A stretch of 64,000 nt of DNA, taken from positions 186,001-250,000 of the forward strand of contig NZ_BOMB01000012.1 of NCBI RefSeq assembly GCF_016861975.1, in the 5' to 3' direction. A program made the translations under genes and the position numbers. This stretch comes from Actinocatenispora rupis. Lineage in GTDB: Bacteria; Actinomycetota; Actinomycetes; Mycobacteriales; Micromonosporaceae. The notes under the pieces are model-generated. The model was not told the DNA's origin. It saw nothing but the letters and a program-made list of their open reading frames with translations, and searched no databases. Positions 44,704 to 51,445 of this stretch are shown here, one piece after another (position 1 is the stretch's first letter; every line of letters starts with the position of its first letter).

Positions 44704-45999
44704 TCAGAGGCGGCCGATCGCGGCCTTCGCGACCGAGGCGAGGTCGCCGATCGCCTGCTTCGCCGTACGCTGGCCGACCACGGCGGTCTGCAGCGTCGGC
44801 TTGACCTTCTCGCGGATCTCCATCCACGCCGGCGTACCGCCCTCGGACACCGACTTGTCCAAGTTGGACAGTGCGAAGTCCACCAGCTTGTTCTTCTTCA
44901 CGTACGCCGAGTCGCGCAGGCTGGAGATGCCCGGTACGCTGCCGCGCTGCTCCGCGGCGGGAAGTACGGCGTCGGGGGTGGCGAGGAACTCGACGAGCGC
45001 CTGCGCCGCGGCCCGGTGCTGGCTGTGCGCCGACACGCAGCCGAGCGTGCCGCCCTGGAGCATGGCCGCGTCGGTGTTGCGCAGGACGAACATGCCGACC
45101 TTGTCCTCGTCGATCAGCTCCGGCGTCTGCTGCTGCATGTTCAGCCACAGCGCGGTGTCGGTCATCATCATCGACGCGCGGCCCTGCTGCAGCGTCGACG
45201 GCTGGCCCGCCGCCGGCGCGAACGACGGGTCAGCCACCTTGTCCTTCACCACGTCCAGGAACAGTTGCAGCGCCTCGACCCCGCGGTCGTCGTCGAACAG
45301 CACCTTGCGCCCCGACTCGTCGAACAGCCGGCCGCCGTTGGCGAACACGAAGTTCTCCCAGCACTGCCGCAGGTCGATCGAGAACGGGTCGAACCCGGCC
45401 CGCGTCACCTTGCCGCCCTTGGCCTGTGCCAGTTCCTTCGCGATCGCGCGCAGCTCGGTCCAGTCCTTCGGCGGCGCCTTGATCCCGGCCGCCTCGAAGT
45501 GGTCCTTCCGGTACGCCACCACCCGCGCGTCGAGCACCACCGGCAGCGCGTACAGCTTCCCGTCGTACTTGGACGGGGCGAGCACCCGCGGCTGGTAGTC
45601 GTACTTCGTGCCGGCCGAGTCGGGCAGCGGCGCCAGCACCTTCTTGTACGCGAACGGCGGCACCCAGCCGACGCCGATCATCAGCACGTCCGGCAGCAGG
45701 CCGCCGGCCAGCCCGGTCGTGATCTTCTCGTTCAGCGAGTTGTAGTCGGTGTAGTCGACCTTCACCGTCGCCTTCGGGTACTTCTTGTGGAACTGCTTGA
45801 GCAGCGTGCCCTCCAGCAGCTGCTTGCCCGTGGCCCCCTGGTACATCGGGGTGAGCACGGTGATCTCACCCTCGACCGGCCCGCTGGCGCTCGCCTCGGC
45901 GCCGCCGTCGGTCGAGCAGCCCGCGGTCAGTGCCGTCGAGGCCAGTCCCAGCGCACCCAGCCCGGTGGCGGCCAGAAACGATCTGCGACTCAGATCCAT
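44704..45999 (-). CDS. Extracellular solute-binding lipoprotein of a sugar ABC importer
   Basis: 431 residues. SRRSFLAATGLGALGLAS is a Tat signal leading to lipobox LTAGC, so it is anchored outside the membrane. The family 1 binding-protein fold is seen in EITVLTPMYQGATGKQLLE, LPDVLMIGVGWVPPFAYKKV, KLYALPVVLDARVVAYRKDH and ALVEFLATPDAV. It delivers an oligosaccharide, by context a lyase product with unsaturated uronic acid, to the two permeases encoded next. Two LacI-type operators are upstream. Confidence 0.92.
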   Translation of the reverse strand: MDLSRRSFLAATGLGALGLASTALTAGCSTDGGAEASASGPVEGEITVLTPMYQGATGKQLLEGTLLKQFHKKYPKATVKVDYTDYNSLNEKITTGLAGGLLPDVLMIGVGWVPPFAYKKVLAPLPDSAGTKYDYQPRVLAPSKYDGKLYALPVVLDARVVAYRKDHFEAAGIKAPPKDWTELRAIAKELAQAKGGKVTRAGFDPFSIDLRQCWENFVFANGGRLFDESGRKVLFDDDRGVEALQLFLDVVKDKVADPSFAPAAGQPSTLQQGRASMMMTDTALWLNMQQQTPELIDEDKVGMFVLRNTDAAMLQGGTLGCVSAHSQHRAAAQALVEFLATPDAVLPAAEQRGSVPGISSLRDSAYVKKNKLVDFALSNLDKSVSEGGTPAWMEIREKVKPTLQTAVVGQRTAKQAIGDLASVAKAAIGRL

Positions 46000-46076
46000 C
46001 TGAAGTACCTCTTCGTCGTCGGGGGCTCCTGCGCGGGCCGCCGGGCGTCATCACGGCGTAACAGCGAGGAAACTGA

Positions 46077-46088
46077 TGTATCGATTCA
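46077..46088. promoter_or_regulatory. LacI-type operator before the importer operon (proximal)
   Basis: TGTATCGATTCA, 78-89 bases ahead of the solute-binding protein start, differs by one base from the site at 31648 (TGTATCGATTTA). The extended match GATGTATCGATTYACCG is the best evidence that one regulator serves both operons. Confidence 0.65.
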
Positions 46089-46165
46089 CCGATGCTAGGT
46101 GCCACCCTTCCGCCAGTCAACAGCAACTTTCTCGCCACCTCGCGGTACCTCGATCGCCCATCCGA

Positions 46166-46177
46166 TGAATCGGTACA
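46166..46177. promoter_or_regulatory. LacI-type operator before the importer operon (distal)
   Basis: TGAATCGGTACA lies 89 bases, centre to centre, from the proximal site and has the same 12-bp symmetry (TGWAYCGRTNYA). Two spaced operators allow looping. The rest of 46000-46302 shows no gene. Confidence 0.45.
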
Positions 46178-46302
46178 CCGCTCGGTACCGCGAGCCCGCC
46201 ACCCGCACCGCCCAGTCGCCCACCAACCACCACCGCCGCGGCACCGCCCGCGAAGTACGGCAAAGCGCCGCGACCCGGGTCGCGGCGGTGGACGGGCGCG
46301 GG

Positions 46303-47361
46303 TCAGGCGCCGGGGAGGGGGGTGCCGATCCGGACGTCGGCGTACCCGGCGAAGTCGTCGGAGTGCGCCGGGGCGCGGCGGACGTCGACGACCACGACGG
46401 TGCCGGCGACGATCCCGGCGAAGCTGGTACCGGTGCGGCGGCAGCGTTCGAGCTGGGCGGTGACCGGGGCACGGACCGCGGGGGTCAGGAACGTGAGGCC
46501 GCGTGGGAACTCCTGGGTCAACGGGTGGTTCTGCCGCCCGTGCTCCATCAGGGTGCCGATGCCGAACGCGGCGGTCACGATCCGCTCGCCGCGCAGCGTG
46601 ACCCGGAAGTACCCGTTGGACTGCGTGCGGTTGCAGCTGGTCTGCGGTGGGTAGGCGCAGTCGTACCCACCGGCGCGGAGGTCGGCGACGGCGTCGCTCA
46701 TCCGGGTGCCGTAGTGCTCGGCGCCGAACGGCCAGCGCCGCACGCTCGTGTCCCGCGCGGCGGCCACCAACCCGTCGAGCACCGAGTACGCGTAGCGCGC
46801 GTGGTCGTCGTGCCAGGTGGTCCGCGGGACCTCGGTGCGCTGCGGTACCGGCTTCGCGGCCTGGTCGCGGTCCAGGTCGTCGATCTCCCGCCGCGCCCGT
46901 TCCGCGGCGCCGGGCCAGACCGGGGACAGCGCCGCGGCCGCGGCCACCACGTACGGCGCGGGATCCCGGGCGTCGTCCGGTGGCGGGAACGCCGCCCACG
47001 CCAGCCGGCCGCGGCGGTCCAGCAGCAGGTGCGCCTGCTGTACGTCGACGGTGTCGATCCCGTCGCGGCGCGCGGTCCGGCACCAGAGGGCCGATCCGTC
47101 CGCATTGGACCGTACCTGCGCGCAGAACCAGCCGGCGCCGGTCAGCACCTTCGTGACCTCCCGGGCCGGACCGTGCGACGGGATCGGCGTCGCGGTGGAG
47201 ACCTCCCGCGCGGGCGCGTGGTCGTACGCGCCGGCCGGCGCCCGCCTGCCCGGATCGTCCGTACCGCACCCGGTGAGCGTCGCGGCGAGCACGGCGAGCA
47301 GCACCGCGATCCGCCGTACGGAGGGATGTCGTGACCTGCCGGCATCGAACGGAACCGCCAT
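46303..47361 (-). CDS. Putative lipoprotein of unknown function
   Basis: 352 residues; the ATG of MAVPFDAGRSRHPSVRRIAV has GGGGGTGGC upstream. VLLAVLAATLTGC ends in a lipobox, so the protein is surface anchored. The mature part contains DGSALWCRTARRDGIDTVDV, YDCAYPPQTSCNRTQSNGYF and AQLERCRRTGTSFAGIVAGT, with six Cys that could form disulfides. I recognise no family. It is transcribed away from the globin gene and is not part of the importer operon. Confidence 0.7.
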   Translation of the reverse strand: MAVPFDAGRSRHPSVRRIAVLLAVLAATLTGCGTDDPGRRAPAGAYDHAPAREVSTATPIPSHGPAREVTKVLTGAGWFCAQVRSNADGSALWCRTARRDGIDTVDVQQAHLLLDRRGRLAWAAFPPPDDARDPAPYVVAAAAALSPVWPGAAERARREIDDLDRDQAAKPVPQRTEVPRTTWHDDHARYAYSVLDGLVAAARDTSVRRWPFGAEHYGTRMSDAVADLRAGGYDCAYPPQTSCNRTQSNGYFRVTLRGERIVTAAFGIGTLMEHGRQNHPLTQEFPRGLTFLTPAVRAPVTAQLERCRRTGTSFAGIVAGTVVVVDVRRAPAHSDDFAGYADVRIGTPLPGA

Positions 47362-47493
47362 GCCACCCCCGTCCCCCGTCGTCCGCCGGACGCTACCAGC
47401 GGCGCCGCCCGCTCCCGCCGCCCGAGCCGCCCCGCGCAACCTGCGTCACGCCGACGGCGCCCGCTCACGCGGCCGATCGGGCAGCATGGAGGG

Positions 47494-47946
47494 ATGACGC
47501 GCACCGTGTACGAGGCCGCCGGCGGCGACGCCGGCCTCACCCGCCTCGCCGCCGCCTGGCACGCCCGGGTACTCGCCGACGAGGTCGTCGCCCACGCGTT
47601 CAGCCACGGCTACCACCCCGAACACACCGAACGCCTCGCCGCGTACTGGGCCGAAGCGCTCGGCGGCCCCACCACGTACTCCGAGCAGTACGGGGACGAG
47701 TCGTTCGTGGTGCGGCTGCACAGCGGCAACGGGCAGCACGAGGAGATGGACCGGCGCGCCGTGGCCTGCTTCGACCAGGCCCTCGCCGACGCCGGGCTCG
47801 ACGCCGACGAGACGCTGCGCCGCACCCTGCACGACTACTTCGCCTGGGCCACCACGACCGTCATGGCGCGCTACCCGGACTCCGCCGACGACGTACCGGC
47901 CGGGCTGCCGATCGCGCGCTGGTCGTGGAACGGCCCCCAGGACTGA
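47494..47946 (+). CDS. Group II-type truncated hemoglobin (actinobacterial)
   Basis: 150 residues reading YEAAGGDAGLTRLAAAWHAR, FSHGYHPEHTERLAAYWAEA and LGGPTTYSEQYGDESFVVRL with HSGNGQHEEMDRRAVACFDQ. The proximal heme His is in RLHSGNG. The AYWAEALGGP block is the usual signature of this actinobacterial globin group. Binds O2 or detoxifies NO in the cytosol. Transcribed divergently from the lipoprotein gene and 66 bases before the copper-set DUF6153 gene. Confidence 0.9.
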   Translation: MTRTVYEAAGGDAGLTRLAAAWHARVLADEVVAHAFSHGYHPEHTERLAAYWAEALGGPTTYSEQYGDESFVVRLHSGNGQHEEMDRRAVACFDQALADAGLDADETLRRTLHDYFAWATTTVMARYPDSADDVPAGLPIARWSWNGPQD

Positions 47947-47983
47947 CCCCGCGCGACGGCGCGAGGTAGCCTGGTTCCCGCAC

Positions 47984-47996
47984 ACCCCCTGGGGGT
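47984..47996. promoter_or_regulatory. CsoR-type copper operator
   Basis: ACCCCCTGGGGGT is a perfect G/C-tract palindrome flanked by A/T, the form bound by CsoR/RcnR copper repressors. It overlaps the region just ahead of the DUF6153 start, whose GGAGGAGG follows within a few bases. The genes behind it (DUF6153, DUF305, multicopper oxidase) are copper-linked families. Confidence 0.6.
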
Positions 47997-48012
47997 ACGG
48001 GAGGAGGCGGTG

Positions 48013-48603
48013 ATGCCGACACGCGTGACGCGCTGGTCGATGCTCGCCGTACTGCTCGCGTTCGGCGTCGCGCTGATGCACACCCTCGGCCACCCCGCCA
48101 CCGGGCACGACGGCATGGCCGGCATGTCCACGCACCGCGCCGTCGACGGACTCTTCGAGGCTTCGTACCCGGTGGGGCTGCCAGCGTCCGTCGCGGGTTC
48201 CGGCGCGCCGGACGCGATGTCCACGGCCGAGCCGGGTTCCGTTGTGTCGCAGGCGATGCGCGGCGGCCCGTCACTCGCCCTGCGATACGGGTCACCCGCA
48301 ACCGTCCACGATGCACGCCCCGCACATACCGGGATCGTCCGAGCGGCACAGCTGGCTGATGGGGTGCCGGGGACGGCCGTGCACGGGCCCGCGCCGGGGT
48401 CGCACGGCATGGATCCGAGCCTGATGTGCCTCGCGATCCTGACCGCGCTGCTGGCACTCGCCGTCACCGCCGCGGGTCTGCTGCGGCGCACCCGGACGGC
48501 GCGGCCGGTCGTGCCCCTGTCGTACGCCGGGGGGCGGTCGCGCGCGCCGCCGCCGTCCCCGGTCGGCCACCTGCTCGCCACCACGTCGGTACTGCGCGTC
48601 TAG
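48013..48603 (+). CDS. DUF6153-family membrane protein, copper-linked
   Basis: 196 residues from the ATG after GGAGGAGGCGGTG. A first membrane helix WSMLAVLLAFGVALMHTLGH is followed by His/Met-rich HPATGHDGMAGMSTH, a variable extracellular loop with HGPAPGSHGMDPSLM and a second helix CLAILTALLALAVTAAGLL. This layout is that of DUF6153 proteins next to DUF305 genes in actinomycetes. The Met/His clusters can bind Cu(I). It sits behind a CsoR-type palindrome. It could sense or pass copper; the biochemical role is unknown. Confidence 0.72.
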   Translation: MPTRVTRWSMLAVLLAFGVALMHTLGHPATGHDGMAGMSTHRAVDGLFEASYPVGLPASVAGSGAPDAMSTAEPGSVVSQAMRGGPSLALRYGSPATVHDARPAHTGIVRAAQLADGVPGTAVHGPAPGSHGMDPSLMCLAILTALLALAVTAAGLLRRTRTARPVVPLSYAGGRSRAPPPSPVGHLLATTSVLRV

Positions 48604-48682
48604 ATGCCGCGCCGGACGGCACGCCGCCGTCCGGTCCCGATGCGCGCGTTCCCAGTACCGACAACGAAAGCGAGACCGCACG

Positions 48683-49297
48683 ATGTTCCGACACACGTAC
48701 GTTCGGCGTGCCCTGCTGGCCGTGACCGCCGGCGCGGCGGTGCTCACCGTCGCCGCGGGCTGCGGCGGGAAGGGTACCGACCACTCCGGGATGCCCGGCA
48801 TGGGCGGCTCCGCCAGCGCCAGCGCCGCCAAGGGCGACCACAACAGCGCGGACGTGATGTTCGCGCAGATGATGATCCCGCACCACCGGCAGGCCGTCGA
48901 GATGGCCGCCCTCGTACCGTCGCGCGCGTCCAGCACGAAGGTGAAGGATTTGGCGAAGCAGATCGCGGGCGCGCAGGACCCGGAGATCCGTACCATGTCG
49001 TCCTGGTTGAGGGGGTGGGGCGAGAAGGTGCCCGCCGCCGGCGACGGGCACGGCGGCATGGGCATGGACGACGGCATGATGTCCGACGCGGACATGGCGA
49101 AACTCAAGGCCGCCAAGGGAACCGCGTTCGACACGATGTTCGCGCGGATGATGATCGCCCACCACAACGGCGCCATCGCGATGGCGCGCGACGAACAGCG
49201 GAACGGCCGCAACCCGGCCGCCGTCAAACTCGCCAAGCAGATCATCCGTACGCAGACCGCGGAGGTCGCGACGCTCCGGGACATCGCCGGCGGCTGA
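48683..49297 (+). CDS. DUF305 copper-associated lipoprotein
   Basis: 204 residues with lipobox VAAGC. The DUF305 repeats are plain: FAQMMIPHHRQAVEMAALVP and FARMMIAHHNGAIAMARDEQ, each with MMI-x-HH metal-ligand motifs, plus Met/His-rich loops (MPGMGG, HGGMGMDDGMM). Exported DUF305 proteins go with copper resistance genes and multicopper oxidases, as here. A perfect hairpin follows, so the upstream pair forms one transcription unit. Confidence 0.9.
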   Translation: MFRHTYVRRALLAVTAGAAVLTVAAGCGGKGTDHSGMPGMGGSASASAAKGDHNSADVMFAQMMIPHHRQAVEMAALVPSRASSTKVKDLAKQIAGAQDPEIRTMSSWLRGWGEKVPAAGDGHGGMGMDDGMMSDADMAKLKAAKGTAFDTMFARMMIAHHNGAIAMARDEQRNGRNPAAVKLAKQIIRTQTAEVATLRDIAGG

Positions 49298-49303
49298 CCG
49301 TAC

Positions 49304-49336
49304 GCCGGGGCGCGTCCGAGGTGGGCGCGCCCCGGC
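49304..49336 (+). terminator. Terminator after the DUF305 gene
   Basis: GCCGGGGCGCG and CGCGCCCCGGC form a perfect 11-bp stem around an 11-base loop, seven bases after the DUF305 stop. Confidence 0.7.
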
Positions 49337-49695
49337 ACTGGCCGGTTTCCGTTGCCCCGCAGGCACTTTCGCGCCTGACGACAACGACCGGGCGACAGCG
49401 CCCTCCCGCGCAGCCCGGCAGACGGCCCCTGCCGCGTCCCGGCGGTGCGAGCAGAGCACTGCGCCGCCATGCCATTCCGTCCAGCGGCACCCGTGCGCGG
49501 ACCGCCCGGCCGGCGCGGTGACGGCTCCCCTCGCGACGACCGGGCCGGTCGGCGATGTCCCTGCTTGCCAGCAGTTCCGATTCGGTCGGAGTGGAGCCGG
49601 CAGCGGTACCACAGCGGGCGAGTGACGGTTTCCTTTTGCAGCAACACTTTCCGGCGCGTTCGCGCGTGCCGGCGACGGAACGAGGTGACGACGTG
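49337..49695. other. Region upstream of the multicopper oxidase; no gene seen
   Basis: No coding frame is convincing. It must contain the oxidase promoter; GAGGTGACGACGTG just before the ATG provides the ribosome-binding site. I see no second CsoR-type palindrome. A GTTTCCGTTGCCCCGCAGG block at about 49345 belongs to the recurrent TCCGTTG motif group. Confidence 0.45.
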
Positions 49696-51163
49696 ATGCG
49701 TTCGACGACCCGTCGGGGCCTGCTCGGCGCGGGCCTGGCGGCGACGGGCGGCCTGCTGCTCGGCGGGTGCGGCGACACAACCCTCCCCCGCGTACGTCAC
49801 GCCCGGTGGCGCGGAGGTCGCGGCGGCCGAGCGGCGGCGCCACCCCGGCACCGTCCGGTCGGTACGGCTGCACGCGCGGCGCGGCACCGTGGACCTGGCC
49901 GGGCGTACCGTGTCGACCTGGAGTTACGGTGATGCGGTGCCGGGGCGGGAGATCCGGCTGCGGGCCGGCGAGCAGCTCGATGCGGTGCTGCGCAACGATC
50001 TGCCGGAGCCGACGACGCTGCACTGGCACGGGGTGGCGCTGCGCAACGACGCCGATGGCGTACCGGGGGTGACGCAGGCGGCGGTCGCACCGGGCGCGTC
50101 GCACCGGTACCGGTTCACCGCACCGCATCCGGGCACGTACTGGTTCCATCCGCACGTGGGTACGCAGCAGGACCGCGGCCTGTACGGCGCGCTGGTCGTG
50201 GAGGATCCGCACGAGCCGCTGGCGTACGACGAGGAGTGGACGGTGGTGCTGGACGACTGGCTCGACGGCGTCACCGGTACGCCGGACGAGGTGTTGCGGG
50301 AGCTGCGCCGCGGCATGGACATGAGCCATCCCGGGCGGTACATGCTGATGGGGGCGACGAGCCTGCTGCTCGGCGGCGACGCCGGGGACGTGCGCTACCC
50401 GCTGTTCCTGCTCAACGGCCGCACCGCGGACGCGCCGGACGCGCTGCGCGCGAAACCCGGCACCCGGGTGCGGCTGCGGATCGTCAACGCGGGCGGGGAC
50501 ACGGCGTTCCGGGTGGCGCTGGGCGGGCACCGGTTGCGGGTGACGCACGCGGACGGGTTCCCGGTGGAGCCGGTGGACACCGACGCGCTGCTGCTCGGCA
50601 TGGGCGAGCGGTACGACGTGCTCGTGACCCTCGCCGACGGGGTGTTTCCGCTGGTGGCGCTGGCCGAGGGCAAGGGCGGTGCGGCACTGGGGATCGTGCG
50701 TACCGGTGCCGGCCGGGCGCCGTCGGCGTCGACCCGGCCCGCGGAACTGGAGCGGAAGGTGCTCGGCTACCGGCAGCTCGCCGCCACCCCAGCGGTACGC
50801 CTCGCCCGGCGCCGGCCGGACCGTACGGTCACGCTGCGGCTGGCCGGTTCCATGTCCACGTACGAGTGGACGATCGACGGGCGGCGCTACGACCCGGCGT
50901 ACCGGATCCCGGTGGAGGGCGGGGAACGCGTGCGGCTGCGGTTCGTGAACGAGACGTCGATGTGGCACCCGATGCACCTGCACGGGCACTCGTTCGCGCT
51001 CGGCGGGGCGGGCGGGCCGCGCAAGGACACCGCGATCGTACTGCCGAACGAGACGGTGGTCGCCGAGTTCGACGCCGACAACCCGGGGCTGTGGATGATC
51101 CACTGCCACAACGTGTACCACGCGGAGTCCGGCATGATGACCGTCCTCGGCTACCGCGCCTGA
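49696..51163 (+). pseudogene. Multicopper oxidase split by a frameshift in a C-run
   Basis: The first frame gives MRSTTRRGLLGAGLAATGGL, LLGGCGDTT, a Tat signal with lipobox GGC. After the run CCCTCCCCCGCG near 49785 the family sequence continues in the next frame: SPAYVTPGGAEVAAAERRRH and onward through HWHG, WFHPHVG, HPMHLHGHSF and the type-1 copper box HCHNVYHAESGMM. All four copper motifs are intact. One extra base in the C-run, or a sequencing error there, explains the break; repaired length is about 488 residues. Translation from the internal GTG at 49889 would give an unexported protein. Function by family: oxidation of Cu(I) or phenols outside the cell. Confidence 0.82.
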
Positions 51164-51189
51164 CGACCGCGCCGGCGCTTCCCGCCGCA

Positions 51190-51317
51190 GCGCCACGGAA
51201 CGGCCCGGGGCCGCGCCACGGTACGGGGCCCGGAGTCGCGCCAAGCAACGGGCCCGGGACCACGCCACGAACCGGGCCCGGGACCGCACCACGGAACGGG
51301 CCGAGGTGCGCCACGGA
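51190..51317. repeat. Imperfect ~24-bp tandem repeat, about six units
   Basis: Units beginning GCGCCACGG or close variants start at 51190, 51213, 51238, 51262, 51286 and 51308, spaced 22-25 bases; each continues roughly ACGGGCCCGGGAC. It lies between the multicopper oxidase and the potassium transporter. Units contain the palindrome-rich CGGGCCCGG. On the minus strand an open frame reads a repeated PGPVRGV-type peptide, but nothing else supports a gene. Confidence 0.8.
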
Positions 51318-51357
51318 TACGCGGTCCGGGATCGGGGCAGGGGCGCGGAAGCGGCGC

Positions 51358-51406
51358 GTCAGGTACGCGTCAAGTTCGGCGTGGGCGGTGTCAAGGGCGC
51401 GTCAAG
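51358..51406 (+). promoter_or_regulatory. Four phased GTCAAG repeats (KdpE/OmpR-type box candidate)
   Basis: GTCAGG at 51358 and GTCAAG at 51369, 51390 and 51401 are spaced 11, 21 and 11 bases, that is one, two and one helical turns. Direct repeats at 11 bp are the classic binding pattern of OmpR/PhoB-type response regulators. The site ends 39 bases before the transporter start; a KdpE-type regulator is encoded 3.5 kb downstream. Confidence 0.55.
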
Positions 51407-51445
51407 AAGACCGGCGGGTACCGGTGCAGCGCCTTGACTGGTGGT

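Noticed and set aside
37779-44804. 2341-codon plus-strand open frame
   Set aside because: Shadow of the lyase, esterase and permease genes on the other strand; long antisense frames are expected at this GC content.
50829-51314. Minus-strand frame with PGPVRGV repeats
   Set aside because: The repeats come from the 24-bp tandem DNA repeat and the rest is antisense to the multicopper oxidase.
51164-51445. Possible c-di-AMP (ydaO) riboswitch before the KimA-like gene
   Set aside because: I could not fold the conserved ydaO core; the region is taken by tandem and phased repeats instead.
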